DNA of 64,000 nucleotides from Mesotaenium endlicherianum (GCA_009602735.1 WELA01011174.1:144242-208241); one strand, 5' to 3'; shown: positions 35,946 to 47,900, counted from the first letter of the stretch. Notes: a model not told the origin generated them from the sequence alone. Program-made: numbers and translations.

Positions 35946-36131
35946 CAGGGCACAAGTTAGTAGGATATGGACCTTTGTCATAGGGATTGCAGGAAGTATG
36001 TTAGTATTTAGTATAGTGGCTTCGCTGCTGTTTACCTTACAGGATGATTGCTAAAAGTTGACGTAGTTGCGATGCGCTACACATAAACGTATGAGTGTGT
36101 TTTTATCGCTCTCGCTCACTAACTGTCATAT

Positions 36132-36148
36132 ATTTTCCCCTCCAACTT
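36132..36148 (-). other. Internal PPT-like tract between pol and ORF3 of D
   Basis: Minus strand TAAGTTGGAGGGGAAAA repeats the core of the 3' PPT. A matching motif occurs at the same place in C (about 43361-43377) and B2 (7111-7124). Confidence 0.65.
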
Positions 36149-36198
36149 AAATGGAGACAGGACCGCCTGTCACCTTCCCGTGTCAACTGAAATGACAG

Positions 36199-39100
36199 TT
36201 ATGGAGGGACTCCAGCGGCCCGAAGGTGGAACCGTGTCAACGCCCCTTTGGCATTGGTCAAGTGGTCCTTAAACTCCCAAGTGTCCCCAGAGGCATCGTA
36301 ACCCTTCCATCGAATGAGGTATTTCATGACATATTTAGACGATCGACGGACCGAGCGAGCGTCTAAAATCTCATCGACCTCATATTCCTCAGGGTCGCTG
36401 TCCCGGACAGCGGGAACAGGTCCCGGTTGGACAGGGAACCGACCTGTGAACAGTGTATCACCTTTGATGTACGGTTCCAGGAAGGAGACATTAAAGACCG
36501 GGTGCCCCTTGTATTCAGCTGACATGTTCAGTTTGTAAGCATTCTGACCGACACGAAGGACCACCAAATACGGATCGACCCAGACAGGGCCAAGCTTTTT
36601 CTTGACCACACCAGGGAGGTACAGGTGTTGAGAATGCAGTTTGACTAAATCCCCCTTGGAAAATGTCAGTTCCCGACGGTGTTGATTAGCGTATTTTTGT
36701 TGGTTTTCTTGGGCCGTGTGCAAGTTTCGTTGGACTTCTGACAGGGTGTCAGCAAACTCCTGAGTTAACTGGAGGGAGACCGGGTTGTCAATCCCTTCAG
36801 GGTGAGTTAAAGATTCCCCTAGCACATCTAGAGGAGACTTAGGGACTCTACCCAGGCTGAGTTCAAAAGGAGTTTTGCCCGTTGACGCGTGCACCGCACT
36901 GTTGACCGCAAACTGAATTTGAGGCAACAGGTCATCCCAATTATCTTGTTTTTGGTTAATATATGCTCTCAGCACCTCCTGCAGAACTCGGTTAGTTCTT
37001 TCAGTCTGCCCATCAGTCTGAGGGTGGTTTGCTGTGCTGAGCAGCTGTTTGACTCCCATTAACCCCATTAAAGCTCTCCAGAACTTAGAGGTGAATTTTG
37101 AGTCTCTGTCTGAGATGATATTAGAAGGGAGCCCATGTTGGCATACTACATGGTTGTAAAACTGTCTCGCTGTTTCGAGTGCAGTCACTTTGACAGTTGT
37201 GGGGATAAAAATGACCATTTTTGTCAGTTTATCCACGACTACCAGTATTGAATCATGCCCGTTGGCAGTTCTTGGTAGTGAGACCACCCAGTCCATGGAT
37301 ATAGTTTCCCAGCGTCCCGCTGGGATGGGTAGCGGTTGCAAGAGACCTCCGGGTGGTGTGTGCCGAGACTTATTTCTCTGACACTGGTCACAGGACTTGA
37401 CATATTTCAAGACCTCCCGGGGTAACCCCTCCCAATGATAATGTTTTGCCAGTTTGCCAACAGTTTTGGCCTGCCCCAAATGTCCACCCAGGAGACTGTC
37501 ATGAGCTTGACTCAGTAAGAGAGACCTTATTTCCAAGTTATTAGGAATGACCAGCTTCAGCCTGCCTGAAGTGGTTTCAGTCACCCAGACCCCTCCCTTG
37601 AGCTTATACCCGAGTGCAGTAGCACGACACACACCAGTAGTGGGGCTGGGCTCAAATGTTGGGTCAGAAAGGTAGGCTTTCCTAAGTTGTTCAAGGAAGG
37701 ACTTTTTCACCTTTAGTGAAGTGAGTGCACACAGGACTTTATCTACAGCATGCTGACTAAAGTTCCTTTCTTGCAAGTCAGGTCTTCTAGAGAGTGCATC
37801 AGCAGGATTCAACTTCCCTGGTTTGTAGTCGATCTGGACTTGGAACTGCTCCAGCATCTGGCTCCAGCGGTTCTCCCTCCTCGACAGCTTGGACTTCTTC
37901 TGAAAGTGGGTCAGAGCTAGATGATCTGTAATCACCTTAAAAGCTTTACCATGTAAGTATGCTCTCCACTGTTTGAGTACATGAATGATAGCTAGCAGCT
38001 CTTTATCATGCACTGAGTAATTAATCTCCGCTGGATTAAATTTCATAGACTCATACAACACAGGATGCCACTCCTGCCGTACCTTACCATCCTTTGTGGT
38101 TTTGTCAGCAGGCTGCAACAAAATAGCACCCATGGCAAAATCAGAGGCATCAGTAACCACCTGCACCGGTTTGCTGGGGTCATACACGGCTAGCACTGGG
38201 GCAGAACAAAGGGCATCTTTAAGGGTCTGGAAGGCAGCCTGCTGCTCTTCCCCCCACACATACCCGATGTCTTTCTTAGTAAGGTCAGTCAGTTTACTGG
38301 CCTTTGTGGAATAATTCTCAATAAATCTCCTATAGTAGTTAGCCAACCCGAGGAAGGATCTAACTTCAGAGACAGACTGTGGTACTGGCCAGTCCCTTAT
38401 GGTCTGGACTTTCTTAGGATCCACACTGATGCCCTCTTTACTGACAACGTGGCCTAAGAATTCAATACTTTCCTTAAAGAAATCACACTTGCTCATTTTA
38501 GCATACAAGTGATTTTTCCGCAGAGTGTCCAGCACTTTCTTTAAGTGTTCAGTGTGCTGAGCTTCATCTTTAGAGAAAATTAAAATATCATCCAGGAAAA
38601 CTTGCACAAACTTATCCAAATAAGGTCTGAAAATGTCATTCATAGCACCCATAAAGGTAGCAGGAGCATTAGTCAGTCCAAATGGCATCACGTTGAACTC
38701 ATAGTGTCCATAACGTGTGCGGAAAGCAGTCTTGTGTTCATCCCCCTCAGCAATTCTGATTTGATGATAACCACTCTTGAGATCTATCTTACTGAACACC
38801 TTAGCGCCAGACAGGGTATCAAGCAAGTCCTCGATTCTGGGTAAAGCATACTTGTTCTTTACTGTAATTCTGTTCAGGGCTCTGTAATCCACACACATCC
38901 GCATACTGCCATCCTTTTTCTTAACAAATAGGATAGGTGCGCCGTACGGTGATTTACTGGGAGAAATGTAACCATTTTCCTCCAGCTCTGCAATCTGTGT
39001 TTTCAACTCCTCGCTCTCCAAATAAGACAAGCCATAAGTGCGTTGCCAGGGTGGCTGGCTACCAGGTAATAGATCAATCCTATGATCTACTTCCCTTTTA

Positions 39101-39915
39101 GGGGGTAGTCCTGGAGGCATGTTAAACACATCAGTGTACTGAGCAACAATTTTTGCAGCAGTAGGGTGCTCCGGAGGGCTTACCTTTTTCTCAACCACTT
39201 CTTCAGGTTGAGGAGGTACCTCTCTTAGCAGCAGACAGAACATTCTGTCTTCCTTCTGGTTCCAGCTTTTGACGAACTCCATTGCATTCAGCAACTTGCA
39301 TCCTTCTGGAAGCCTCTTCTTTTCCTTCATTTGCCATCCACACAGGACAAGAGGAAGAGCACTGGTGGGTGCCAAGTCAGTCTGCCCATCACTGGCTCCT
39401 CTCACTTTAACTGTACCTCTGCTCCAACACACTTCAGCTTGATGTCTATTAAGCCAGGACCTGCCTAGCACGAGATCATAAAAGCCAGTGTTGAGTACCT
39501 CAAATGTAAGCGTTTCAGTTAGAACTGCAATGCCAGAACCTAACTGGACCTCAATAGGCTTGGTTATAACTCCTCCCGGGATACTTGAGGCATCTCCAAG
39601 GAATATTTTTCTATTCCCTTGGGTGACAGTAGGCAGCCTTAGCCGCTTAACTAAGTCCTTGTGAATAAAAGTATGTGACGCCCCTCCGTCAACAAATGCC
39701 CTCACCTTCCTACCTGCAATCATGCAATGCAGTAGGATAGGGGGGACTGTCTTTTCCTGACTTTCGCATTGTTCTCCTGACGTAGCAAAGAAATGTTGGA
39801 CATCAGGTGGAACAAGAGCATCCAGAGTGTGCACTCTCTGGACGTCTATATTACTGATGGTCTCCTTTATCTGTTTGTCAGGCATGCATAGTGAATCCAG
39901 TTCAGCAGGACCCAT
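36199..39915 (-). CDS. pol: Element D Pol: protease, RT, RNase H, integrase, chromodomain (intact)
   Basis: 1238 codons from the first ATG; the frame extends upstream without stops to the heptamer at 40002-40008, so the natural product is probably Gag-Pol by -1 frameshift. Motifs: protease [11 protein letters not shown] with D76 in a D-G-G rather than D-S/T-G box; [14 protein letters not shown] (~377), FLDD (440-443); RNase [13 protein letters not shown] (~587); integrase zinc finger with HDSLLGGH and CDQCQRNK; core aspartate in SMDWVVSLP, then SDRDSKFTS and DGQTERTNR; chromodomain [12 protein letters not shown]...[16 protein letters not shown] near the C-terminus. Ends with TAA. Distinct from family-1 Pol but of the same chromodomain type. 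Confidence 0.95.
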   Translation of the reverse strand: MGPAELDSLCMPDKQIKETISNIDVQRVHTLDALVPPDVQHFFATSGEQCESQEKTVPPILLHCMIAGRKVRAFVDGGASHTFIHKDLVKRLRLPTVTQGNRKIFLGDASSIPGGVITKPIEVQLGSGIAVLTETLTFEVLNTGFYDLVLGRSWLNRHQAEVCWSRGTVKVRGASDGQTDLAPTSALPLVLCGWQMKEKKRLPEGCKLLNAMEFVKSWNQKEDRMFCLLLREVPPQPEEVVEKKVSPPEHPTAAKIVAQYTDVFNMPPGLPPKREVDHRIDLLPGSQPPWQRTYGLSYLESEELKTQIAELEENGYISPSKSPYGAPILFVKKKDGSMRMCVDYRALNRITVKNKYALPRIEDLLDTLSGAKVFSKIDLKSGYHQIRIAEGDEHKTAFRTRYGHYEFNVMPFGLTNAPATFMGAMNDIFRPYLDKFVQVFLDDILIFSKDEAQHTEHLKKVLDTLRKNHLYAKMSKCDFFKESIEFLGHVVSKEGISVDPKKVQTIRDWPVPQSVSEVRSFLGLANYYRRFIENYSTKASKLTDLTKKDIGYVWGEEQQAAFQTLKDALCSAPVLAVYDPSKPVQVVTDASDFAMGAILLQPADKTTKDGKVRQEWHPVLYESMKFNPAEINYSVHDKELLAIIHVLKQWRAYLHGKAFKVITDHLALTHFQKKSKLSRRENRWSQMLEQFQVQIDYKPGKLNPADALSRRPDLQERNFSQHAVDKVLCALTSLKVKKSFLEQLRKAYLSDPTFEPSPTTGVCRATALGYKLKGGVWVTETTSGRLKLVIPNNLEIRSLLLSQAHDSLLGGHLGQAKTVGKLAKHYHWEGLPREVLKYVKSCDQCQRNKSRHTPPGGLLQPLPIPAGRWETISMDWVVSLPRTANGHDSILVVVDKLTKMVIFIPTTVKVTALETARQFYNHVVCQHGLPSNIISDRDSKFTSKFWRALMGLMGVKQLLSTANHPQTDGQTERTNRVLQEVLRAYINQKQDNWDDLLPQIQFAVNSAVHASTGKTPFELSLGRVPKSPLDVLGESLTHPEGIDNPVSLQLTQEFADTLSEVQRNLHTAQENQQKYANQHRRELTFSKGDLVKLHSQHLYLPGVVKKKLGPVWVDPYLVVLRVGQNAYKLNMSAEYKGHPVFNVSFLEPYIKGDTLFTGRFPVQPGPVPAVRDSDPEEYEVDEILDARSVRRSSKYVMKYLIRWKGYDASGDTWEFKDHLTNAKGALTRFHLRAAGVPP

Positions 39916-39983
39916 AATACCTGCTACGAGGGCAGCTAGTGACGACTCACTATCTCTAGCATCCTCACAGTCAGTAGACTGGA

Positions 39984-41462
39984 TTACTGACTGTTGCTGT
40001 CTTTTAAAGGCTGGTCTTTTCTCTCGACCTTAGGCAGGTGCTTGACCGGACACTGTTCTCTGTAGTGGCCTTTCTGCTGACAATGGTAGCAAGTAGATTT
40101 TGCTGAGGCTGGTCTCGGCTTAGTCCTACCACCACCCCTTCCATAGCCACCTCGAGAGGGACCACCTCTACCTCTAGACTGAATAGCATTGTACTCATAC
40201 TCATATTCATCACCCTGATTATCCTCAGCCTGGTCTCCTTCAACTGCATTGTAGGAACCGTGGGGCTTTTTGACAATCTTAGACACCAAAGCGTTACTCT
40301 GGCGCTTGTGATTGAACTGCTGCTGATCCCAGGCGTCAGCATCCTGGATCAAGTCAGCCAGTTTCTCATACTTTTTCTCAGCAAAATGACCAGAGACCTC
40401 GGATTTCAAGCCATACCTGAAGTATGCTATCCTATACCGTTCTGGCAAATCAGGCTGCTTCATCATGTTCTCTTGGAACTTTTGAGCAAACTCAGCAACT
40501 GAAGTGGTCTGCTTCAGTGTCAGGGAGATCATCGCATAGATAGCTTTCTCCTGCTGGTTGATGACATCAAACTTCTCATGCAACTTCTCGACAAACTCTA
40601 CCCACGTAGGGTCACCGAGTTGCCGAGCCTTACGCTCTTCCTTCCAGTAAAGCCACCAGTCTGCGGCACTGCCTTTCAGTAGCGCACCGGTGTGCCTGAC
40701 CTTCTCGTAATCTTGCAGTTCTGGGTAGTTCTCCAGCCACTGCTCAACATCCGCGAGAAACTTGATCAGGTAATATTTTCTGTTTCCCTCAGGATCATAG
40801 TCCTGGGGAGGTTTCGGCTTGGGCTTACTAGGCCCTCGGCCACCACCACTAGTGGTGTGAGACCCCAGTTGGTCTCTGTCCCGGAGTAGGGACATTATGA
40901 TTCTTTTGTCCTCCTGCTGGGACTGATACATGGTCGCCATTTGCGACTGCATCTGAACGAACAATGCTCCCAAGTCTACATTTTGGGGTGGTAGATTAGC
41001 AAATGCAGCAGCAGCATTGGCATCTACTCGCTGAGTAGTGTCCTCAACAATCCCTCTTGCTCCTGCAGCAGCAATTCCTGCCGCATTCAGCCGGTCACGT
41101 ATTTGACCTAGGGGTACATTGAGTTGTACGGCAGGAGGTGGGTTCAGAACATTGGCCCTTGATGCCATAAGTTCTTCAACAGTGCGCTCGTCAGCTGGCT
41201 GTCCTTCCCTCCTTTGTATATCTTCAGCGGCCTTTGCTACTTGTTCAGCTTCTAGTCTGGCTATCTCCTCCTCAGCTTGCTGAGCTGCGACTGAGGCAAT
41301 AGCAGCTGCCTCATCTGCAGCCTCCCTAGCTGCAGTATCCGCTACTGCTTCCGAATAGGTACGGTTTCCCGCTACATGGCTTTCCGCCTGGTTTTCGACA
41401 TTCTCGTTATCCTGGTTCTCCATGTCTCGGGAGTTGCTAGTTTGAGACCTTGTCCTTACCAT
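39984..41462 (-). CDS. gag: Element D Gag (intact)
   Basis: 492 residues from ATG 41462. N-terminus [17 protein letters not shown], then an Ala/Glu-rich helical region with coiled-coil character (~40-95), a linker with [14 protein letters not shown] (~210), the Gag core ([42 protein letters not shown]), an Arg/Gly-rich [17 protein letters not shown] segment, and zinc knuckle [14 protein letters not shown] near residue 463. Stop TAA at 39986-39984. The RGG box plus knuckle suggests RNA binding, as usual for Gag. Pol follows in the -1 frame. Confidence 0.95.
   Translation of the reverse strand: MVRTRSQTSNSRDMENQDNENVENQAESHVAGNRTYSEAVADTAAREAADEAAAIASVAAQQAEEEIARLEAEQVAKAAEDIQRREGQPADERTVEELMASRANVLNPPPAVQLNVPLGQIRDRLNAAGIAAAGARGIVEDTTQRVDANAAAAFANLPPQNVDLGALFVQMQSQMATMYQSQQEDKRIIMSLLRDRDQLGSHTTSGGGRGPSKPKPKPPQDYDPEGNRKYYLIKFLADVEQWLENYPELQDYEKVRHTGALLKGSAADWWLYWKEERKARQLGDPTWVEFVEKLHEKFDVINQQEKAIYAMISLTLKQTTSVAEFAQKFQENMMKQPDLPERYRIAYFRYGLKSEVSGHFAEKKYEKLADLIQDADAWDQQQFNHKRQSNALVSKIVKKPHGSYNAVEGDQAEDNQGDEYEYEYNAIQSRGRGGPSRGGYGRGGGRTKPRPASAKSTCYHCQQKGHYREQCPVKHLPKVERKDQPLKDSNSQ
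40002..40008 (-). promoter_or_regulatory. -1 frameshift heptamer T_TTA_AAA, family 2
   Basis: Minus-strand gag codons CCT TTA AAA place T_TTA_AAA in phase, 15 nt before the gag stop. The -1 frame reads on into pol ([15 protein letters not shown]). The same site is kept in C (30662-30668) and B2 (near 10976). Confidence 0.72.
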
Positions 41463-41483
41463 ACAAAGAAGACTGTGATAACT

Positions 41484-41495
41484 GCTCCGATACCA
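41484..41495 (-). other. Primer binding site of element D
   Basis: Minus strand TGGTATCGGAGC, one base from the LTR; one mismatch to the tRNA-iMet site. Confidence 0.8.
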
Positions 41496-41496
41496 C

Positions 41497-42266
41497 TGAA
41501 ATGAATCGACTTACCAAATAGGCGATTAACAATTAATAAAGATCTTTATATCAGCAAGTAATCTTTATGGTATTTCCGTTAACTAGTTAAACGGCAAAGG
41601 ACAATACACTAGCAGGGAATAATACTCGTAAGTCAAATGCGAGTAAACTAGCATCAATAATGCAAATCAGTAAACTCATACATAAGCAAGGTTAGAAGAC
41701 AGTGCGTATCAATGGCTTCTCGCCTTGGATTCAGATCTCTCTCAGTAAGCTGTACAAGAGAGTTGGCCTCGTTTCCGAATGCCGAACTCGAGAGCAATGC
41801 CTAGCATATGTACATGGAATGAGTTTACTGTTCAACGGTCAGTGCGATGGCACCGCCTACCCGGGAGTTAACCACGTTGGTAGGACCTCGGTTAACCAAA
41901 TCCACCGCCATCTCCCATCATCCCGAATAGCCATCCATCATGGGGATGTCATCTGGCCATTCATCTAGCAGGTGGTACTTAGATGCATATCAAGGCAGTT
42001 CGTTGCTACCGAGCACGGAAGTCAGCTGGCTGTCAAAGAATGTGTCAGCAAGCTGACTTAAGTTGACTTCAGCCTGCTGCTTTTGGCCGAGTCATTAAAC
42101 TGATAATTATGTAAAGTCCAGCAGACTGATTATTACTAAAGTTCAGCAGACTGACTATTAACTAAAGTTCAGCAGACTGACTACTAACTAAAGTTCAGCA
42201 GGCTGAACTAAATTAACTATTATATTTAAATGAATATTATATCTACTAATATACTGATTCATTACA
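41497..42266 (-). repeat. 5' LTR of element D (770 bp)
   Basis: As the 3' LTR but 51 bp longer because a 25-26-bp unit is present three times (42121-42197). Confidence 0.95.
42121..42197. repeat. 25-26-bp tandem repeat in the D 5' LTR
   Basis: Three units of GCAGACTGAyTAyTAACTAA followed by AGTTCA; the 3' LTR and the LTRs of B2 and C have one. Confidence 0.85.
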
Positions 42267-43311
42267 GTAGTAGTGGTTAAATTGACAAAAATGGTCATTT
42301 TCATCCCCATCACTGTCAAAGTGACTGCACTCAAAACTGCAAGACATTTCCACAACCATGTAGTATGCCAACATGGGCTACTCTCTAATATTATCTCACA
42401 CAGAGACTTAAAATTTACCTCTAAGTTCTGGAGAGCTTTGATGGAATCAATGGGAGTCAAACATCTGCTCAGCATAGCAAATCACCCTCAAACTGATGGG
42501 CAAACTGAAAGAACTAACCGAGTTTTGGAAGAGGTGCTGAGAGCATATATTAACCAAAAAGAAGATAATTGGGATGACCTGTTGCCCCAAATTCAATTTG
42601 CGGTCAACAGTGCGGTGCACGCGTCAACGAGAAAGACTCCCTTTGAACTCAGTCTGGGTAGAGTCCCTAAGTCTCCTTTAGATATGCTAGGGGAGTCCTT
42701 AACTCACCCTCAGGGCATTAATGATCCGGTGTCTGTCCAAGTAACTCAAGGCTTTGCTGACATACTGTCAGAAGTTCAACACAATCTACACAAAGTCCAG
42801 AAAAATCAATAAAAATACGCTAATCAACACCGTCGAGAGCTGACATTTTCAAAGGGGGATTTGGTCAAACTGCATTCTCAATACTTGTATCTGCCTGGTG
42901 TGGTCCAAAAAATGCTTGCTCCGAACTGGGTCGGTCCATATTTGGTGGTGCGCCGTGTGGGTCAGAATGCTTACAAACTGAACATGTCAGCGGAATACAA
43001 GGGTCACCCTAGTCTTTAATGTCTCCTTCCTGGAACCATACATCAAAGGTGACACACTGTTCATAGGTCGGTAACCTGTCCAACCGGGACCGGTCCCCGC
43101 TGTCGGGGATGGTGACCCGGCGGAATATGAGGTCGAGGAGATTTTAGACGCTCGCTCTGTCCGTTGATAATCTAAATATGTCATGAAATACTTGGTCAGA
43201 TGGAAGGGATACGATGCCTTTGGGGACACTTGGGATTTTAAGGACCATTTGACCAATGCCAAAGGGGCGTTGAAACGATTTTACCTTCGGGCGGCTGGGG
43301 CACCTCCCTAA
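42267..43311 (+). pseudogene. pol: Element C Pol, second part (integrase core to chromodomain)
   Basis: Resumes C pol right after [26 protein letters not shown] (Asp motif altered, SDRD to SHRD), [11 protein letters not shown], then the integrase C-terminus with a stop at ~42810 and a frameshift at ~43010, and a damaged chromodomain YLVRWKGYDAFGDTW, ending TAA 43309-43311. Confidence 0.88.
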
Positions 43312-43736
43312 TTGTCTTTTCACTTGACATGGGAAGTTGACAAGAGGTCCTGTCTCCAATTAAGTTGGAAGGGAAATATAGCAGTAAATGACAGTTAGTG
43401 CGCGAGAAAGGGACAGTCATTGACAGTAAAGTGTCAACAACACAGTGTCAGCACAGTGACAATTGTGACAGCCAGGCCCATATTAACCTAACTTGGCGGG
43501 TGCTCACCACTTGGAAGGAGAAAGGGACCAGCACATCAACAAATCACTTCACTCATCCTGCACACACATTCATTCGTGTATTCTCATCGCACTGCAGCTC
43601 CGTTAACTCCTAGTAATCACCTTGTAAGGTAAAAGGGAACAAACCTACCATACTGCTACAAACTTACTTCTCTACCAACAACTTCCGTGACAAAGATTGA
43701 GATCCTACTAATTTGTGCCCTGGTTACATGTGCAGG

Positions 43737-45541
43737 ATGGCTCCCACCACACAAAAGGAAGACAAAAAGCGCAAGGCAGAAGAAGCCAGGAGGACAATGG
43801 AGCAATACCAAAAAGAGCTGGCGGCGACGTCCCTCACCAAGAGAGAATAAGAAAGGGTCCGCAGACAACAAAAGGCGGCAGAAGAAGCACAGAGGAAGAA
43901 GGAGCAGGAGGCAAAAAATCTCAGGAAAGCTGAGGAGGAAAGACAGAGAAAACAACAAGAAGAAGCGTCGATAGTAGAGGAGGAGAAGGAAGAAGGCTGC
44001 AGCTGAGAAGCAGAAGAGCCTGGCCACTTACAGATATACTGTGGTGGGTGGCCAAACCTTTGATAACCTGAAGGAAGCATTACTGGCAGCCCAGGAGATC
44101 AACAAGGTGGAACAGAAAACAATGCTACAGAGACAAGGACCTGAAGCTTTGGATAAGTACATTGAGACATACACTTATGTGATCCTCTACAAAGGTTATG
44201 CCAAAATGGTGGGGTATATAGCAGAGCAGGCACGGCTTCTTGCAGATGACTCGTAACATAAGCCGGTACCAGTGCCTGGCATAGTGGGGAATCAGAGACT
44301 CATCAGGATGGTCAGCATGCAGCTCGATAGCTTTAAGGATGCAGTATTTTACTTGACACTTCTGCCAGCCTACAGTGAAGTTGAGAGGAGGAGCTGGGAG
44401 TACTTGGCCAGGGAAATAGGGCAACAAATGTTCTCCCCCCACTGGTTTCCTTGTAAGCTGAAAAAGGCTGAGCACGGGCCGCAATACTACCAGCAATCCA
44501 CAGATTGGAGGTGGGTGACCGTCACTAACAGAAAGCAAGAGTGTGATCGGGTCCACCCAGATGAATTCCACTAAGAGCTAGACGGCTACCTCATCCTACC
44601 ATCTCACATTGCCCCTTTGGACCCCAGGGCCCAGGCGTAATGGATGCCTGAGTAATATGAATGCTGAAACCAAGGAGCACAAGAGGAGGGAAAGAGACTA
44701 TTTCTCTACGGGGAAGCATGCCTTTGTCAAATGGGCGAAGAATGCAGGCAGGATAGATATCAGCAGGCTGAAGGCCAAGCAACCCCCAGCTCGTCCTAAG
44801 AAAGGGCGGTCAGTAGATGTTTCCATGTCTATCAGGGAGCAAGATGACTTAGTGGACGAGACCCCTACCCTTTAAGAGGAGGAGGATGAAGAGGATGAGG
44901 AAGAGGAACAGGGCAGAGGAGAAGCATCAGGAACTGGTACTCAGGGGACCCTGGGGCAGGCAAAAGCAGAGACTCCTAGGGCGCCAAGATTAGGTGTATG
45001 GAATGTCATCCCTACTATGGAGGCAACAGGAATCCGCACTCTTTCTCCCAGTCCACCTGCCCAAGCAGGGGAAGATAAAAATCTGACTGTTCTTGGCAGC
45101 AGAGAAAGGCATAAATTCATAGAGGAGAGGGGTACCAAAAGAACAATGCGTGGAGTAGCCAGAGCTATGCTGGCCACCCCCTTCAGTCAGGGACGTGTAC
45201 CTCTTGCCAATGTATTTCAGCATTCTACCGGAATGCCGGTTTATGTGGGCATTAACACCCAGGTGGTTGAAGGGCAGGCTACCATCCTTCGTTCTCCTCG
45301 AGGCCCAACTTTAGAACAAACAGGGTTCTTTAGAAGGCCAGCTGACAGACCTAGAGAACTGTCCAGATCTAGGTCCAGATCTCGTTCTCCTGATCCTGGA
45401 GCCCCAGGAACAACCCCCTTAAATATCAAAACCATCCTCCAGTCAAGCCTTGCTGGAGGTCTCTCTGTTTGCACCCCAAAATGGAAGTGGTCTGAAGGTG
45501 GAGGTGACAGTTTTCCTGTCACGAGTGATCCCCACAGCTAG
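43737..45541 (+). pseudogene. Element C ORF3 pseudogene
   Basis: ATG 43737 after the same GTGCAG context as in D. Very close to D ORF3: NEVERRSWEYLARE appears as SEVERRSWEYLARE and PTDWRWMTV as STDWRWVTV. Stops at ~43848, ~43972, ~44255, ~44573 and ~44874 and several frameshifts. The D stop codon is lost (CCT TAA to CCC TTA), so the last frame runs on to 45541. The RS tail is kept. Confidence 0.87.
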
Positions 45542-45640
45542 GCAACAGTGTTGAAGCAAGAGGCAGGCGGTGTGGGGTTAGTTCTCTTAGTTTCCTGACC
45601 AGATAATCCTACAGTTTAATGTTGTTAAGGCGACAACAAT

Positions 45641-45655
45641 TTAAGTTGGATGGAT
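45641..45655 (+). other. 3' polypurine tract of element C
   Basis: TTAAGTTGGATGGAT directly before the LTR start TGTAATG at 45656; one T interrupts the purine run. Confidence 0.75.
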
Positions 45656-46442
45656 TGTAATGAATCAATATATTGGTAGATACAATATTGATATATATAT
45701 ATATATATATACATTATTTTGTCAAGTTTTATCGTAATCTTTGACAGGCAACATGATGAAGATCCAGAGCGTGATCGACAACCTCAAGATTTCAGAGCTG
45801 GAGCATCGCGACGAGAGCCACCCGGAGGTCAAGCAGCACATGCAGAGCCGCCAGCTGTCCGTCCAGAAGGTGCCGCCCCCCCCCCCCNTTGCTGACACAT
45901 TCTTTGACAGTCAGCTGACTTCCGTACTCGGTAGCAGCGAACTGCCTAGATATGCATCTAAGTGTGGTATGCTAGATGAATGGCCAGATGACATCCTTGG
46001 GATGGATGGCGATTCGGGATGATGGGAGATGGTGGTGGATTTGGTTAACCGAGTTCCTACCAACGTAGTTAACTCCCGGGTAGGCAGTGCCATCGCATTG
46101 GCCGCTGAACGGTAAACTCATTCTATGTACATATGCTAGACATTGCTCTCAAGTTCGGCATTCGGAAACAAGGCCAACTCTCTTGTACTGCTTACTGGGA
46201 GATATCTGAATCCAAGGCGAGAAGCCATTGATACGCACCGTCTTCTAGCCTTGCTTATGTATGAGTTATTAATTGCAGTATTGATGTTAGTTTACTTGCA
46301 TATGACTTGCGAGTATTGTCCACTGCTAGTGTGTTGTCTTTTTGCTGTTTAATCAGTTAACAGAAAATACCATAAAGATTACTCGCTGATATAAAGATCT
46401 TCATGAATTGTTAATCTCCTATTGGTAAGTCAATTCATTTCA
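45656..46442 (+). repeat. 3' LTR of element C with a foreign insert
   Basis: Starts TGTAATGAATC and ends ATTCATTTCA, but about 35 bp in it leaves the LTR sequence and re-enters at 45889 (TTGCTGACACATTC). The LTR segment that should lie between is missing and is replaced by an AT repeat and an exon-like sequence (next entry). Confidence 0.85.
45690..45888 (+). other. AT microsatellite, exon-like host fragment, poly-C and N inside the C 3' LTR
   Basis: (AT)n at about 45691-45712, then a GC-rich open stretch from 45756 to ~45869 preceded by a splice-like CTTTGACAG and followed by AAG|GTGCCG. It reads KIQSVIDNLKISELEHRDE and continues as a charged helical protein. A run of C and an N at 45888 follow. 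Either a captured host exon or a mis-joined contig; the N and the missing LTR segment favour an assembly problem. Confidence 0.6.
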
Positions 46443-47900
46443 GCGTCTTACTTCCAAACAGATTTTGCCCAAGTTGAGAGTTTACAAAGTGAACAAATTT
46501 GTAGTTCGCATAAATTATGTCTAAGCAGATCAACGTGCAATGTCAGGTTCAGAGAAAATCGCCCACTAGGGCTTTCGCTTAACTTTCACAAAGTCATAGC
46601 TTACAAAACTCTGAAACTAAAGCATCTATGCTGGCCTGGTTTGAGATCTTCGCACAACACAGCGCCTTAGCACTTTGCACTGCTTGGCTGGGCTCGCTCA
46701 GTTCTTCACTGAGAGCTTTACTTGTTAATCTGACTCTTGCTATCAGCAATTCGACAATTGAGAATTCTGAGAACTTGGAAACTAACACAGCACTCACCAT
46801 TTTATGCGCCTTTGGCACGCTTGTGGTGTTTGGTTCGGATCTGTGCTAGACTTCTAGCAGATTCTATCTAGCAAGCTCTCTACTTTCTACAATCGAGGTC
46901 CCTTCTTGGAAACTCCTTAGCTCTAACCTTCTATAATACAATGAGAGGGAAAATTTCATGCGTCGGCGAAAGCGTGGCTTCTCGGCTCGCCTGTGGCCTT
47001 GGGAACTCCTTCTCCTTCGCGCTTCTTCTTCTCCTCTCCTTTTCGCTCCTGCGCTTCTTTTGCTTCTTGGCAAAATGCGAGAGCGAGAATGAGGCAACTT
47101 CGTGGAAGGCTCGTGCCTTTTCCAGGCACCACGCATGCCATCCTCTCTCGAGAATGCCAACGCTTAGTCACAGCGTTTAGTTTGCATGCTGTCCTTGCGC
47201 TGTTGCTCACAAGCAACTTTGTCGTTGTCACTTAGCATGCATGCACGCCTCATGACTGTCGCGCGTGACTATTTGGCTTCTTTGTTAGCAATCACGCCTA
47301 TGTGGCCTGTTGCTGGCAACGCTCGAGGTGAACGCCTAAGCTGTGGCTGTCACACAAGGGTCCTTGCCGGGGGTGGCACACAACCCTTTATAGCATTCCT
47401 GCCGTGGCCTTGCCAAGTTGGCCAATCCGGTCAATGTTGCCTTACTGGCACCTGCCGACCTGTACCCTCGCTGGTCCCAAGCACCTAACCTTTCACCCAC
47501 CCATCGCTAAGAGTTGGTTTTGACCCTGTCATAGTCACTCTTTCCAGTGACTTAGACTTTGACCTTGCCGCTGACTGAGGCAAAATCAGTCCTTGGGTCG
47601 GTGAGTCAACGGTGACTTTCCGTACATGGGCGGCCGAGACTTGCGCTGCGCGTGCGGTACCGTCAAACGGATAACAGTCGCGACATATTCTGCGCTTTAA
47701 ACTTAAAATGAAACTCATTAAAATTTCAGATTTCGACTCTGAAAAGGGAAGCAGTTCGTTCGGCGAAGCAGCCCACCTGAGCTGGCAGGACGACAAATAC
47801 GTCGTGTAACGGTGCATGAGAAAACACAACCCTCGCTGGAAAGAAAAAACCGGGAACTGCTCGAAGCTTATGTCGTGGTTCCCTTGACTGGCATGCATAT
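46443..47900 (-). other. Probable leader and 5' LTR region of element I; no gene seen
   Basis: C inserted 27 bp upstream of the first recognisable gag codon of I, so its upstream sequence should continue here. A TATA-like CTATAAAG is at 47393-47386 on the minus strand. I cannot place LTR ends or a primer site, and the right boundary to host DNA is a guess. No convincing ORF. Confidence 0.35.

Larger units (their letters stand above)
33423..42266 (-). mobile_element. Element D: complete, recent family-2 retrotransposon with gag, pol and ORF3 open
   Basis: LTRs 33423-34141 (719 bp) and 41497-42266 (770 bp), flanked by the TSD GTAGT (33418-33422 and 42267-42271). It sits inside the integrase of C: the reading left of D (NGHDSI) continues right of D ([10 protein letters not shown]). 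Reading the two LTRs against each other I see roughly 15 substitutions plus a 51-bp length difference from a repeat, so the insertion is fairly young. All three ORFs are uninterrupted, making this the reference copy. Confidence 0.97.
27125..46442 (+). mobile_element. Element C: family-2 retrotransposon, decayed, containing D and H'
   Basis: Plus strand: 5' LTR (27125-29218, split by H'), primer site 29220-29231, gag, pol (interrupted by D at 33422/42267), ORF3, PPT 45641-45655, 3' LTR 45656-46442. Flanked by GCGTT (27120-27124) and GCGTC (46443-46447), a TSD with one later change. All frames are broken. Confidence 0.9.

Noticed and set aside
35595-36054. Hydrophobic plus-strand ORF opposite the ORF3 coiled coil (looks like a multi-membrane protein)
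   Set aside because: It is the antisense of Lys/Glu-rich codons, which reads as Leu/Phe/Ser; the sense frame is conserved in three copies. The same holds for 43656-44027 and 6530-6718.
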